43,295 bases of DNA, from contig CAILQW010000029.1 of the NCBI GenBank assembly GCA_903836515.1, positions 1 to 43,295 on the forward strand. The letters run 5' to 3'. The DNA comes from Candidatus Omnitrophota bacterium (GTDB lineage: Bacteria; Omnitrophota; Gorgyraeia; Zapsychrales; Fredricksoniimonadaceae). The notes beneath the pieces are model-generated. The model was not told where the DNA came from and made no database searches. It saw nothing but the letters and a program-made list of their open reading frames with translations. Shown here in pieces: positions 15,860-24,498 of the stretch. Every line of letters begins with the position of its first letter. Position 1 is the stretch's first letter. The translations under genes were made by a program, and so were the position numbers.

Positions 15860-18800
15860 CCCGCTGATAATGCCGACGCTGTTGTTAATTCAGATAATAT
15901 CGGCATATTTATCGGTGTCATCGGCGCAATATTCCTGATAACCGGCTCCAGACCTTGAATATTGATCATCGCTGGATCCTGTAATTGCAACGGCAGCGGC
16001 ATCCCCCCGCCATCAACCTTAATACGCAAATACTCATCCCTAAGGTCAATACCGCCATTAACCAACTCCGCCGAATCAGGCGCAGAATGCCCCCGATAAA
16101 TAACCGATAATGCCGACAGCAACGGCGCCCGCGTCGCGATGGATGTAAACGTGCGCCGGCCAAATAACTTTGTCGCCCACGCCTCTCTGGGAGCAACAAT
16201 AACAGCAGCCACATTCTTTCCGTAAGGATTGTTGAATCTGTCCAAAACAATATCAGCATCCTTTGATTTGATCGGATGAAAGCCCTCTATAAATCCGCGA
16301 GAATTAACCACCGCAAGACAGCTATGCCCCGCCTTGGCCCTGATCGCCCGGAACAGGCGTGTTTTTCCATCCGGCTTGTCGAGAAACTCGTCAACAAGAA
16401 CAAAATCCGTATCGCGATGGATCCTCTCGAGAAAATTACGGCCCTCGGCATCGGGCGTAATCACGGAAAACTCAACGCGGCGCTCTCCTTTTAACAAAAA
16501 TAATCCTTCATAAATATTCTTAAACTTTCTGGCCCTCTCATCCACCGCAGAGCCTTGTTGCGCGATCACGGCAATACGCACCGGACCGGACTTCCTGGTG
16601 CTTTCATCCTGAAAAGCAACACTTTCCCCAAGGATATCAAACGCCGCTTCAAACGTTGGAACGGAAACCCCTTGCACATCCTGATTCACCCCGGGCAGTA
16701 CGCCCGCCTCTATGGAAGCAACCGTATATTCCGCCGAACGGGCATCCGGATTGCCCAAACGGCCATAACCGCCGTACAACCCCTTGACGACGGGCGACGA
16801 TCTCTCCTTTGACGGCTTCCCGGCTTCCAACGGCGCCTTGAATATCTCGGCGAGAACATCCGCATCCTGCACCACATCCGCATTGGACCTGCCGGCACCG
16901 GGTGTCACCGCGTACAAATTTCCGCTCAACGGCCCCCAAAACACATTCGAAATAACCGCCAGCGTTTTCGGGGAATACCGGTCCAGGCGCGTTGCCTCAT
17001 GAATGATCCGAAGAGACAACAGCGTATCGTCCAGACGTTTTTTCGACTTGCCAAAATTCAACACAGATTTAATACCCAGCGGCCATGACGTTGCTGCCCG
17101 CTCAAGGTCCCCAATAGCTTTCTCGATCTTGGGTTCTGCCAGGAATTCTCCTGAACCCTCGTCTTCACCAACTTCAGGGAAAAGACGTCCGACGTGCTCG
17201 ACGGTCATGCCGTCAGGCTGTACAACAGGATGCATCAAATACTTTCTCAGCTCGGCCAACGGAAAAGAACCTTCCCTGCCTTTAAACAATCTCAGCAGGC
17301 GCAAGGCCGTGTCGAAATCATTGATGATATCCTTTGAATCTTCGATGCCGACGGAAATACGGACATCCGCAACATTCATGCCCATCGACGGGAGTTTCTG
17401 CTTGGCTTCTTCCGGCATTGTAGAAGCGACTCCCGCCAGAGGCAGCTGGACCTGGGTCCTGGCCTCACCAAGGCTGACAGAATGCTTTGGCACACGCAGG
17501 AACGTCAGGATCTTGATAAACAGTTTGGCCGACTCCAGGCCGTCTTTAATCGTAAACTTGATCATGTTCCCGTAGTTCTCCCCCTCCGCCTGCCTTAAGG
17601 TAATATCAAACTGCGGATGGTCCGGATCCCCCGGATAACTGAGCGACGATACAACATCCTGTTGCTGTTTTAACCACTTGACCAGATTGCGGGTATTATC
17701 CAAAGATGTCCGGTACCGCTCAAAGAACGTCGATACCCCGTATTCAAAAATATTCCTGGCATCATCCTCATGTATCTGCGCCGAGCGCACATACTCCAGA
17801 TCCGCGGCAATCTCCTTCTTGGCGACGGCCACTGTCCCAAACGCATTGCCGGTGCCCAGCATCTTGGTCACGACCTGAATAACAATATCCACACCGAACT
17901 TGAGCGGCTGCTGTCCCGCCGGGGTGGCAAAAGCGCCATCAAAGATGGTCAAGGCCCGCGGCGCGTTGGCTTTGACGGTCCTGACAATTTTTTCAATATC
18001 CCAAACTTTAAGCGGAGGATTATTGGGCGATTCAAAAATAACGGCCACCGTGTTCTCGTCAAGAACGCCGGGACGGCTGCGGTCAGAAACACCTACCAGC
18101 TCTTTATCTGGATCCGTCACATAACGGACATCCAAACCGTATTTTCTATAAAACTCCAGATTCGCATCGGTACCGCCATACGCCGAACGGATCAACACAA
18201 TATTGGGATTAAGAATATCTTTATTACGCAAGAAGAGATACCTGAGCACGTCCGCCATACCCGACACCCCGGAGACGGAATTGACGCCTCTATATTCCCG
18301 ACGCGCCTGTTCATTGCCGCTCAGCCATTGTGTTTCAAGAAAAGCAATGGCCAACTCTACCTTTTTATTAATATCCAACGACGCATCCTGAAGACGCGCG
18401 AGATAATTTTTGAACGCTGTCTCACGATCAGCATCCTGCGGATACGGGATGCCGGAAGACGGATTCTTTCCATTCGAAGAAAGCACCTCACGATCCGGCG
18501 CTGTCACAAAAATACTGTCGGTGTTTTCCAGTCTTCCGGATGCTGTCAGTGTTGTCGTTACGGCCGCCGTTGCCGATACAACAGCCACAACATCAGGCAG
18601 CGCGATTTCCATGGGCGGCTGAACCGCCTCCTTTTGCACCCCTGCGATTCCCGGCGCAACATACTCCTTTTTAAGCGCATCCAGCCGATGCCAGGCTTCT
18701 TTGGGGTGCATCGGCGCTACCTGGCGGCTATCGCGATGTTCGCGCAGCCTGTCTGAAAGCACCTCTTCGGACACCACGATCACCCCCTTAGGGGCTTCAT

Positions 18801-20484
18801 TCTTGTTCTGGCTGCCATTTCCGGAGATCAATGGATCCGGCTCAAGACGAGCATCGCTGAACGCCAGGAGCGTTTGAGGGCTTTTTTCCCCTGCCATCCG
18901 GGACACTTCCTGAAAACGTTCCGATTTTGAAAATGGGAAAAACACAATCGCCGTTTGGTATGATAAGGCACCCTGCAACGCGTCCAAACTCCTGACAATA
19001 ATCACCTCGGTTGAATTCCGGGCGGCATAGTGCACAAATAAACTGTCCGCTGGCGCATCCTCGGGTATATAAAAAATGACTTCTTTTTTCCCGGAAGAAA
19101 CTTCCAAGAACTCCTGGGCCATTTGGATCAAATTATCGACCGCCGATACCCTGGCCGCATAACTGACCCCGTCAAACCTGCCTTCGGCCCCCTGAGAATG
19201 AACTTGCGCTGTCAACTGTTCCACAGCCCGCACTGTTTCATGGTTTAGATCCTCACGCCGGGCCACAAGATCAGCATGTGTCCTTTCGATCGCCCTGACC
19301 AAATCGGTATCAACGATCTCGCGCCCAGGCTTGGAGAGAAATTCATTCCCTGCTCCCTGACTCGCGTCCGATATAATTTCCGGGGCCACACCCGCCATAC
19401 CGCCGGAGAAATACTTTCTCGGCGCCGTCTCATGGGTTAACGGGTCTGCCTCGTCCTTGATATAGTTGAACACCCCGACTTTAAAGGCTTCCAGGTACCT
19501 CTCATAAATCTTTTCTTTGGATTTCGGATCATTCGCCTCGACACCGGCGACTTTGTTCTTGTCTGAATACACCTGGCTCAAAAGACTTTCCTTGAGGGTC
19601 TTCTTGAACCATGTTGCCAGGATCATGGCCGTGTAAATCTGACGCAGCGGCGCAAAGTTCTCCCCTTCGTTCACTTCCTTCTCAATGATCGGGATAATGA
19701 TCTCACGGACAGCATTGACCGTAAATTCCCTGGTTTCCGCGGGAGCCGAGGATTCCGCCATGTCCTTCTGATGGGACATGGCTACGTCCCCGGCGGGAGC
19801 CGAGGATTCCGCCATGTCCTTCTGATGGGACATGGCTACATAATCGCTTTCCAGCATGACTTTCAAATGGCTTTTGACAAGGAATGCGGCTCCATCTTTC
19901 TCATAAACTTCTGCCGCATCAGCCCTGATCCAGATCTTGTTAAAGGTATCAACCGGAATATCGGTCGTCCCCAGCTTGTCATAGGCCTGAGCATAAACCT
20001 TCTGCCAAAAGCCTCGGCCCACATCTTCCTCGGGATACATCAATGAGGCGGTGAACTGTTTAAGCACATAGTCTTGCCCCAACAATTCCTGCCCGGTAGC
20101 GGTTTTCGCGAAATTGTCACCGATGATACGCTGCGCTTCATAAGGTGACAGATTGACCCACACATCCTTGTTGGGGATCGTCAGCGCTGCCAGAAAATGT
20201 TTGATCAACTTTCGATATTCACCCTTCTTTCGATCATCGCCAAGGGCGGCATCTCCCTTGTCCATGACAAAATAAAAATGGAACGGATCTTGCCGATCCA
20301 CTTTCAACCCCACGATCTGGACAGGATTAAAAGCGCCCGTCGGATGCAGTCGTACGCCGGGAACCGGCAACGGCAGAGCCACCTGCGCATAACCGGACTG
20401 CACCGGTATGGCGCTCAACATCGCTGCAATAAGTGCGGTGGCGATAACCTTAAATCCATGGTTTTTCTTTGCATCCCGATACAT
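15856..20484 (-). CDS. Giant secreted protein with an embedded cystathionine-synthase-like PLP domain
   Basis: 1542 residues from ATG 20484 (AAAAGGAG upstream). A signal peptide covers about residues 1-34 ('ATALIAAMLSAIPVQSGYAQ'), then a proline-rich start and a domain I associate with Omnitrophota. An 18-residue unit repeats in tandem near residues 215-250. A Cys/Met-metabolism PLP-like domain spans about 640-1060. It keeps 'AYGGTDANLEFYRKYG', 'FDGAFATPAGQQPL', a lysine at about 874 in VVTKMLGTGNAFG where PLP would attach, and a C-terminal 'ISVGIEDSKDIINDF'. The last ~480 residues are unknown. It is the third gene of operon II with CBS. Exported PLP enzymes are rare; enzyme or former enzyme is undecided. 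Confidence 0.75.
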   Translation of the reverse strand: MYRDAKKNHGFKVIATALIAAMLSAIPVQSGYAQVALPLPVPGVRLHPTGAFNPVQIVGLKVDRQDPFHFYFVMDKGDAALGDDRKKGEYRKLIKHFLAALTIPNKDVWVNLSPYEAQRIIGDNFAKTATGQELLGQDYVLKQFTASLMYPEEDVGRGFWQKVYAQAYDKLGTTDIPVDTFNKIWIRADAAEVYEKDGAAFLVKSHLKVMLESDYVAMSHQKDMAESSAPAGDVAMSHQKDMAESSAPAETREFTVNAVREIIIPIIEKEVNEGENFAPLRQIYTAMILATWFKKTLKESLLSQVYSDKNKVAGVEANDPKSKEKIYERYLEAFKVGVFNYIKDEADPLTHETAPRKYFSGGMAGVAPEIISDASQGAGNEFLSKPGREIVDTDLVRAIERTHADLVARREDLNHETVRAVEQLTAQVHSQGAEGRFDGVSYAARVSAVDNLIQMAQEFLEVSSGKKEVIFYIPEDAPADSLFVHYAARNSTEVIIVRSLDALQGALSYQTAIVFFPFSKSERFQEVSRMAGEKSPQTLLAFSDARLEPDPLISGNGSQNKNEAPKGVIVVSEEVLSDRLREHRDSRQVAPMHPKEAWHRLDALKKEYVAPGIAGVQKEAVQPPMEIALPDVVAVVSATAAVTTTLTASGRLENTDSIFVTAPDREVLSSNGKNPSSGIPYPQDADRETAFKNYLARLQDASLDINKKVELAIAFLETQWLSGNEQARREYRGVNSVSGVSGMADVLRYLFLRNKDILNPNIVLIRSAYGGTDANLEFYRKYGLDVRYVTDPDKELVGVSDRSRPGVLDENTVAVIFESPNNPPLKVWDIEKIVRTVKANAPRALTIFDGAFATPAGQQPLKFGVDIVIQVVTKMLGTGNAFGTVAVAKKEIAADLEYVRSAQIHEDDARNIFEYGVSTFFERYRTSLDNTRNLVKWLKQQQDVVSSLSYPGDPDHPQFDITLRQAEGENYGNMIKFTIKDGLESAKLFIKILTFLRVPKHSVSLGEARTQVQLPLAGVASTMPEEAKQKLPSMGMNVADVRISVGIEDSKDIINDFDTALRLLRLFKGREGSFPLAELRKYLMHPVVQPDGMTVEHVGRLFPEVGEDEGSGEFLAEPKIEKAIGDLERAATSWPLGIKSVLNFGKSKKRLDDTLLSLRIIHEATRLDRYSPKTLAVISNVFWGPLSGNLYAVTPGAGRSNADVVQDADVLAEIFKAPLEAGKPSKERSSPVVKGLYGGYGRLGNPDARSAEYTVASIEAGVLPGVNQDVQGVSVPTFEAAFDILGESVAFQDESTRKSGPVRIAVIAQQGSAVDERARKFKNIYEGLFLLKGERRVEFSVITPDAEGRNFLERIHRDTDFVLVDEFLDKPDGKTRLFRAIRAKAGHSCLAVVNSRGFIEGFHPIKSKDADIVLDRFNNPYGKNVAAVIVAPREAWATKLFGRRTFTSIATRAPLLSALSVIYRGHSAPDSAELVNGGIDLRDEYLRIKVDGGGMPLPLQLQDPAMINIQGLEPVIRNIAPMTPINMPILSELTTASALSAG
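19741..19840. repeat. In-frame 54-bp tandem duplication inside the giant gene
   Basis: A 54-bp unit (19741-19794) is repeated immediately (from 19795, about 46 bp identical), adding two copies of an 18-residue unit DVAMSHQKDMAESSAPAG. The unit holds GCCATGTCC and GGACATGGC arms 7 bp apart, so it is itself a hairpin-forming repeat inserted in coding DNA without breaking the frame. Confidence 0.75.
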
Positions 20485-20507
20485 AGCCACTCCTTTTAAA
20501 ATTATGA

Positions 20508-20561
20508 AGCCCAAAATACTCCGGAATCATTCCAGAATATTTTGGACTTCCAGTTATCTGG
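20508..20561 (-). promoter_or_regulatory. Intra-operon copy of the leader element, without a U-run
   Basis: Minus strand: CCAGATAACTGG (20550-20561) followed by a near-perfect ~19-bp hairpin from AGTCCAAAATATTCTGGAA to TTCCGGAGTATTTTGGGCT (20508-20549). It matches the leaders at 14123-14182 and 23551-23609. It is not followed by U residues; the ribosome site AAAAGGAG comes 8-15 nt later instead. It lies in the 104-bp gap between the CBS gene and the giant gene and may control translation or processing of the latter. Confidence 0.6.
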
Positions 20562-20588
20562 TAAGACCTGTTCCTAAAGTTCTATGCG

Positions 20589-21959
20589 TTACACATCTCT
20601 TTTCCTCTTCAGGTAATTCAACAAATCGATCCTTGTGACGACACCATAAAACCTTTCCTTATCCTGAATGATCGCGGTGTAACCTATTTTCAAGATCGCC
20701 ACCAGGCTTTTCAGGTCATCTTTGGGTTCGAGAATCTCCAGGTCTTCCGTCATGAATTTTGAAACTTTCTCCTCAAACTTATGCGTATCCAGATCTTCCA
20801 ATGCCAAAAGGACGTCTGACTCATCAATGATGCCGATCACTTTCCCATTTTCAATCACAGGAAGCTGGGAAATATCATATAATTTCATTCTGGAATACGC
20901 CGTCCCAATCGAATCCTGCAGCTGGACAGAAACGACACTATTTGAACTGTACGTCCGGGTAATAATATCCCGCAAATCTCCCTCTTCTTTTCTGTCCAGC
21001 AATCCCTGCTCCAGCAGCCAATGGTCGTTATACACCTTGGAGAGATACTTGTTCCCGCTGTCGCAGACAAAGGTCACAATATTCTTGGGAACAGTCTGTT
21101 CTTTGGCATAGCGTATCGCTGCGCCGATAAGAACCCCTGTCGACGAACCAGCCAAAATCCCTTCTTTTCTCAACAGATCCCTCAATATCCCAAAGGACTC
21201 TTTATCCGAAATTGAATACGCCGCCCTGACCAAAGAAAAATCTGCCTGAGAAGGAATAAAATCTTCACCTATCCCTTCGATGCGCCAACTGCCGGCGGCA
21301 CCAAACTTGCCGGTCTTGACGTGATCAACCAGTATCGAACCTTCAGGGTCAGCCAGAATAAACTCTACCCTCGGGTGCACTTTCTTAAAATAATCGGTTA
21401 ACCCCCTGATCGTCCCAGCTGAACCGACACCCACAGATATGGCATCAACCTGATGCCCCATCTGTTCCCAGATCTCGGGCCCTGTCGTGGTGCTGTGGGC
21501 CAACGGATTAGCCGGATTGTTGAACTGGTCGACAAAGAACGAATGGGGGATCTCCCGGGAAAGTCTCAGCGCATAATCCTGATAATACTCCGGATGCCCC
21601 TTCTCCACGTCGGAACGCGTCATGACGATCTCGGCACCCATGGCTTTCAGGCACGCGATCTTTTCCTGACTCATCTTGTCGGGGATCACCAACAAAAGCC
21701 GGTACCCCTTCCTGGCCGCGACCAAGGCAAGGCCAAGCCCCGTGTTCCCGGCTGTCGCTTCGATGAGCGTATACCCTTTCTTGATCTTCCCTTCCCGCTC
21801 TGCAGCCTCGATCATGGACAGGCCGATCCTGTCCTTGATGGCTCCTGACGGATTCAAATTTTCAAGCTTGAGAAAAAGGCGGCACACCCCAACGTCAAAA
21901 CTTTTAACTTCGACGATCGGCGTGTGCCCGATCGACTCCAGGATATCCTTATAAACCAT
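20589..21959 (-). CDS. cbs: Cystathionine beta-synthase with two CBS domains
   Basis: 456 residues. Residues 1-320 are a cysteine-synthase-fold PLP domain with K42 in PSGAIKDRIG, 'TAGNTGLG' and 'GVGSAGTIRG' phosphate loops and 'GSSTGVLIGAA'. Residues 335-456 are a pair of CBS domains ('QLPVIENGKVIGIIDESDVL', 'IIQDKERFYGVVTRID') that usually bind adenosyl ligands such as SAM. It condenses serine with homocysteine, or acts as a cysteine synthase. It is the second surviving gene of operon II. A metY remnant fused to its upstream flank shows a deletion placed it here. Confidence 0.88.
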   Translation of the reverse strand: MVYKDILESIGHTPIVEVKSFDVGVCRLFLKLENLNPSGAIKDRIGLSMIEAAEREGKIKKGYTLIEATAGNTGLGLALVAARKGYRLLLVIPDKMSQEKIACLKAMGAEIVMTRSDVEKGHPEYYQDYALRLSREIPHSFFVDQFNNPANPLAHSTTTGPEIWEQMGHQVDAISVGVGSAGTIRGLTDYFKKVHPRVEFILADPEGSILVDHVKTGKFGAAGSWRIEGIGEDFIPSQADFSLVRAAYSISDKESFGILRDLLRKEGILAGSSTGVLIGAAIRYAKEQTVPKNIVTFVCDSGNKYLSKVYNDHWLLEQGLLDRKEEGDLRDIITRTYSSNSVVSVQLQDSIGTAYSRMKLYDISQLPVIENGKVIGIIDESDVLLALEDLDTHKFEEKVSKFMTEDLEILEPKDDLKSLVAILKIGYTAIIQDKERFYGVVTRIDLLNYLKRKRDV

Positions 21960-21962
21960 TTC

Positions 21963-22042
21963 TGCTTTCCCGCAGCCAACCGCTGCGCAACTTCACGTAA
22001 CTGTCCGTGCGTAACCGTTGCCAGATGCACCACCGACGCGTT
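21963..22042 (-). pseudogene. Remnant of a metY C-terminal region
   Basis: Between the permease stop and the CBS start the minus strand reads ASVVHLATVTHGQLREVAQR in one frame. It matches MetY residues 'LVVHPATVTHGQLTEAEQR' of the copy at 9277-10593. The frame runs out into the CBS start region. About 26 codons remain. It shows that operon II once had a metY downstream of its permease, as operon I still does. Confidence 0.75.
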
Positions 22043-22079
22043 GATGTTTCTTAACGACCTTTTTCTAACTTTCTACGGG

Positions 22080-23519
22080 TTATATCCCTTCCCCAAATCG
22101 CGCATTGATCGCAAGGGAATCCTTACGAATATCCTCAACCACGTTAGGCTGAAACTTATGAATAATGGCAATCCAGGCCACGCCGGCCAGCCAGATCCCC
22201 AGGAAAATATACGGCAATATGTTATACGGCGCCGGAGGAACGGGATAAATATTCCCCAGAATGGCCAACCCTAACGTAAAAACAGCCAACCCCGAGATCA
22301 CCAGATGTTGAACTTTCAACTCACCACGATGTTTGAGATAAACCGGTGCCGCAATAGATATAATGATGTAGGTAACGATAAACCCGAGTGTCGCGATCGT
22401 CCCCACCCAGCCGTAGATATCAAAATCGCCTGTTCCATTGAGCGAAAGGATCACCGCTGGAATAACTGCCAGAATGGAGGAGATCGTGACGGCGATATGC
22501 GGTGTTTCATTTTTATGGTGCGCATCCCCGGCGGCAGCATGGAACAACCCGTGGCGGCTCATTAAAAACAATACACGCGCTCCAGCATTGATGCTTGCCA
22601 GGACGCACGCAAAGAAACTGATGATCGCGCCGATATCGATCAGCAAGCCGATAGAAGAAAGGCCGGCCCGGTCAGCCAGAACGCTCAAAGGAGCGGTGCT
22701 TTTATCCAGCGTCTCGGCATGTCCCTGAAATCCAACCACTTGAGCATAAGAAGAAACAACGAAGAGTGCACCAACGATCAAAGCACTGCGCACAATCGCC
22801 TTCGGGATACTGCGCAACGGATCTTTAGCTTCTGAACCAAGCGCCGCGGCACTCTCAAATCCGACAAAACTGAAGATCGCAAGAACCAAGCCGCCGCGCA
22901 GCCCGTCGAGACCCGCCCCCTTGAGTGTCAGCTGATCCCAGTCCAACTGCCATCCATAGCGATAAAGTGTCACGCCAACCAGAAGGACAATAAGGGATAC
23001 TGAAAAGAACTCCAACGCGAGAGATACGCGCGTTGAAAGCTTAATATCCTTATAGGCGATATACCAGGCGATCAAAACGCTGGCAGCGATCAGAATGGCC
23101 GCCGGAACCTTAAATCCGAATACACTACTAAGGAAGACATTGGCATAGTTCGAAAATCCAGATGTCACCGCAGAAGCGCAGCCAATATAGGCGATCAAAA
23201 GCGCCCAACCGGTCACTGAACCCCAGAACGGCCCAAGGCCTGTGATCGCGTAAGAGTAGAACGAACCTGGAGATGCCGAGCGCCGCGCAAACTGGTTAAT
23301 ACTTGACGCCACCAGCAAGATGCTCACCGTGGCAAACAAATACGCCAGCCAGGTGGCCCCACCCGACAAAGCAAACACCAAGGGGATAACAATGGTAGGT
23401 GTCGCTGTGGGCGCGATATTGGCAATCGACTGGCCCAGCGTTTCCAATGGTGTCAGTGTGGCGGACTTCAGGCCATAAGACTGGCCACCTCGATTTACTT
23501 CCTTTGATTTAGCACTCAT
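22080..23519 (-). CDS. APC-superfamily amino acid permease (copy 2)
   Basis: 479 residues, twelve hydrophobic helices, close paralogue of the permease at 12647-14089 in every segment ('GQSIANIAPTATPTIVIPL', 'ARRSASPGSFYSY', 'GWALLIAYIGCASAVTSGF'). It leads operon II behind the same type of promoter, operator and leader. GGAAAAAGGT precedes ATG 23519. Two nearly identical permeases heading two operons of the same regulon point to segmental duplication. Confidence 0.87.
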   Translation of the reverse strand: MSAKSKEVNRGGQSYGLKSATLTPLETLGQSIANIAPTATPTIVIPLVFALSGGATWLAYLFATVSILLVASSINQFARRSASPGSFYSYAITGLGPFWGSVTGWALLIAYIGCASAVTSGFSNYANVFLSSVFGFKVPAAILIAASVLIAWYIAYKDIKLSTRVSLALEFFSVSLIVLLVGVTLYRYGWQLDWDQLTLKGAGLDGLRGGLVLAIFSFVGFESAAALGSEAKDPLRSIPKAIVRSALIVGALFVVSSYAQVVGFQGHAETLDKSTAPLSVLADRAGLSSIGLLIDIGAIISFFACVLASINAGARVLFLMSRHGLFHAAAGDAHHKNETPHIAVTISSILAVIPAVILSLNGTGDFDIYGWVGTIATLGFIVTYIIISIAAPVYLKHRGELKVQHLVISGLAVFTLGLAILGNIYPVPPAPYNILPYIFLGIWLAGVAWIAIIHKFQPNVVEDIRKDSLAINARFGEGI

Positions 23520-23550
23520 ACCTTTTTCCTTTCCTTTGTTTTCTTCAAAT

Positions 23551-23609
23551 AAAAAAGCCCAAAATAAATCCGGGTTTGCCGGAAATATTTTGGGCCTCCA
23601 GATGTCTGG
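23551..23609 (-). terminator. Leader RNA of operon II: CCAG hairpin plus terminator
   Basis: Minus strand: CCAGACATCTGG (23598-23609), then a hairpin from GCCCAAAATATTTCCGG to CCGGATTTATTTTGGGC (23557-23595), then six U (23551-23556). The stem is conserved with the operon I leader while the loop differs, which supports a working structure. Confidence 0.68.
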
Positions 23610-23671
23610 TCAGCCTGCCTATTTGTTACACCTTGAACACCAAAAATGCCGCGCCGTGATTTGATTAATCT

Positions 23672-23724
23672 CGACTATCCTTGTAGGAATAGTAGAAATA
23701 TACCACGCCTGTTGTAATTGTCAA
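23672..23724 (-). promoter_or_regulatory. Operon II promoter and Rrf2-type operator
   Basis: Minus strand: TTGACA (plus 23719-23724), 16-bp spacer, TATATT (plus 23697-23702), then CTACTATTCC..GGATAGTCG (plus 23672-23695). This is the same layout as at 14294-14346, with one base inserted in the palindrome centre. No gene is seen in 23520-23801. Confidence 0.65.
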
Positions 23725-23801
23725 GTTTATTTTTCTTGTCGATCACCTCAAACCATCCAATGTCACCAAGTAATGTCGTTTGTGCTCTTGAACATAAAAT
23801 T

Positions 23802-24485
23802 TCATCCGATAAACAGCCCCTCGATCCTGATCTGCGTGAAATCTTTTCTTTTATTGATAAAATTAATAAGCCCGCTATGACGCCACTGAAGCATGCACCG
23901 ATGCGGCAAAAACCAATAGCGCATCCCGATCTTCAGCTCTTTGTTCGTCGCCCTGACCAATCCATCATAAGCTTCCGCAGAATAATACCCGACATCCTTA
24001 TGTTCTTTGGCGCGCGAATTCAAAGGCCCGGTGACACACCAAACAATGACCCCGTTCACATAATCAGCATTGACCACGACACCGCAATGTGTAATAGGAC
24101 AGCCGCATGACATGCCCAATGGCCTGCCGATAATGATATCCCCCGGCTTCAACCCCAGCTCTTTGGTCCGGGCAGGATTATGGGGGATGATCGTTTCTCT
24201 CGGGCCCGCCTCATTGGGAAAAGTATCCAGAATGAAATCGAATTCGCGGCCAAGAGAGTCCTTCCAGTTTAACTTGGACTCAAGCGGCTTATCCGATGAA
24301 CAACTGCCGCAGACAGCGTTGCAATCAACCTTTTCGACCGCAATCGTTTCAGTATGATTCATGTGAACGCACTTAACGATATCTTTAGGATTCTTCGCGA
24401 TCACCTGCGCGAATTGTCGGCACGTCCTCTGTCCGCATGAACCACAATCCAGCCCTGGCAATTGAGTCAATAATTCTTCCGGCAT
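23802..24485 (-). CDS. Fe-S cluster-binding protein (DxCGxCG type), last gene of operon III
   Basis: 227 residues. The N-terminus has C14, C17, C22 and C39 (DCGSCGQRTC..KC), the four-cysteine domain (PF04060-like) found in electron-transfer and metallocofactor proteins. More cysteines follow in 'CNAVCGSC' and 'MSCGCPITHCG', so a second cluster is likely. The C-terminal half has an SH3-like look ('LGLKPGDIIIGRPLG'). It follows the cysteine desulfurase by 13 nt. A 3' remnant of a paralogue lies at 39546-39644. The function is not known to me; cluster scaffold or sulfur-relay protein is an inference from its partners. Confidence 0.75.
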   Translation of the reverse strand: MPEELLTQLPGLDCGSCGQRTCRQFAQVIAKNPKDIVKCVHMNHTETIAVEKVDCNAVCGSCSSDKPLESKLNWKDSLGREFDFILDTFPNEAGPRETIIPHNPARTKELGLKPGDIIIGRPLGMSCGCPITHCGVVVNADYVNGVIVWCVTGPLNSRAKEHKDVGYYSAEAYDGLVRATNKELKIGMRYWFLPHRCMLQWRHSGLINFINKRKDFTQIRIEGLFIG

Positions 24486-24498
24486 CTTTTCCCCTCCA

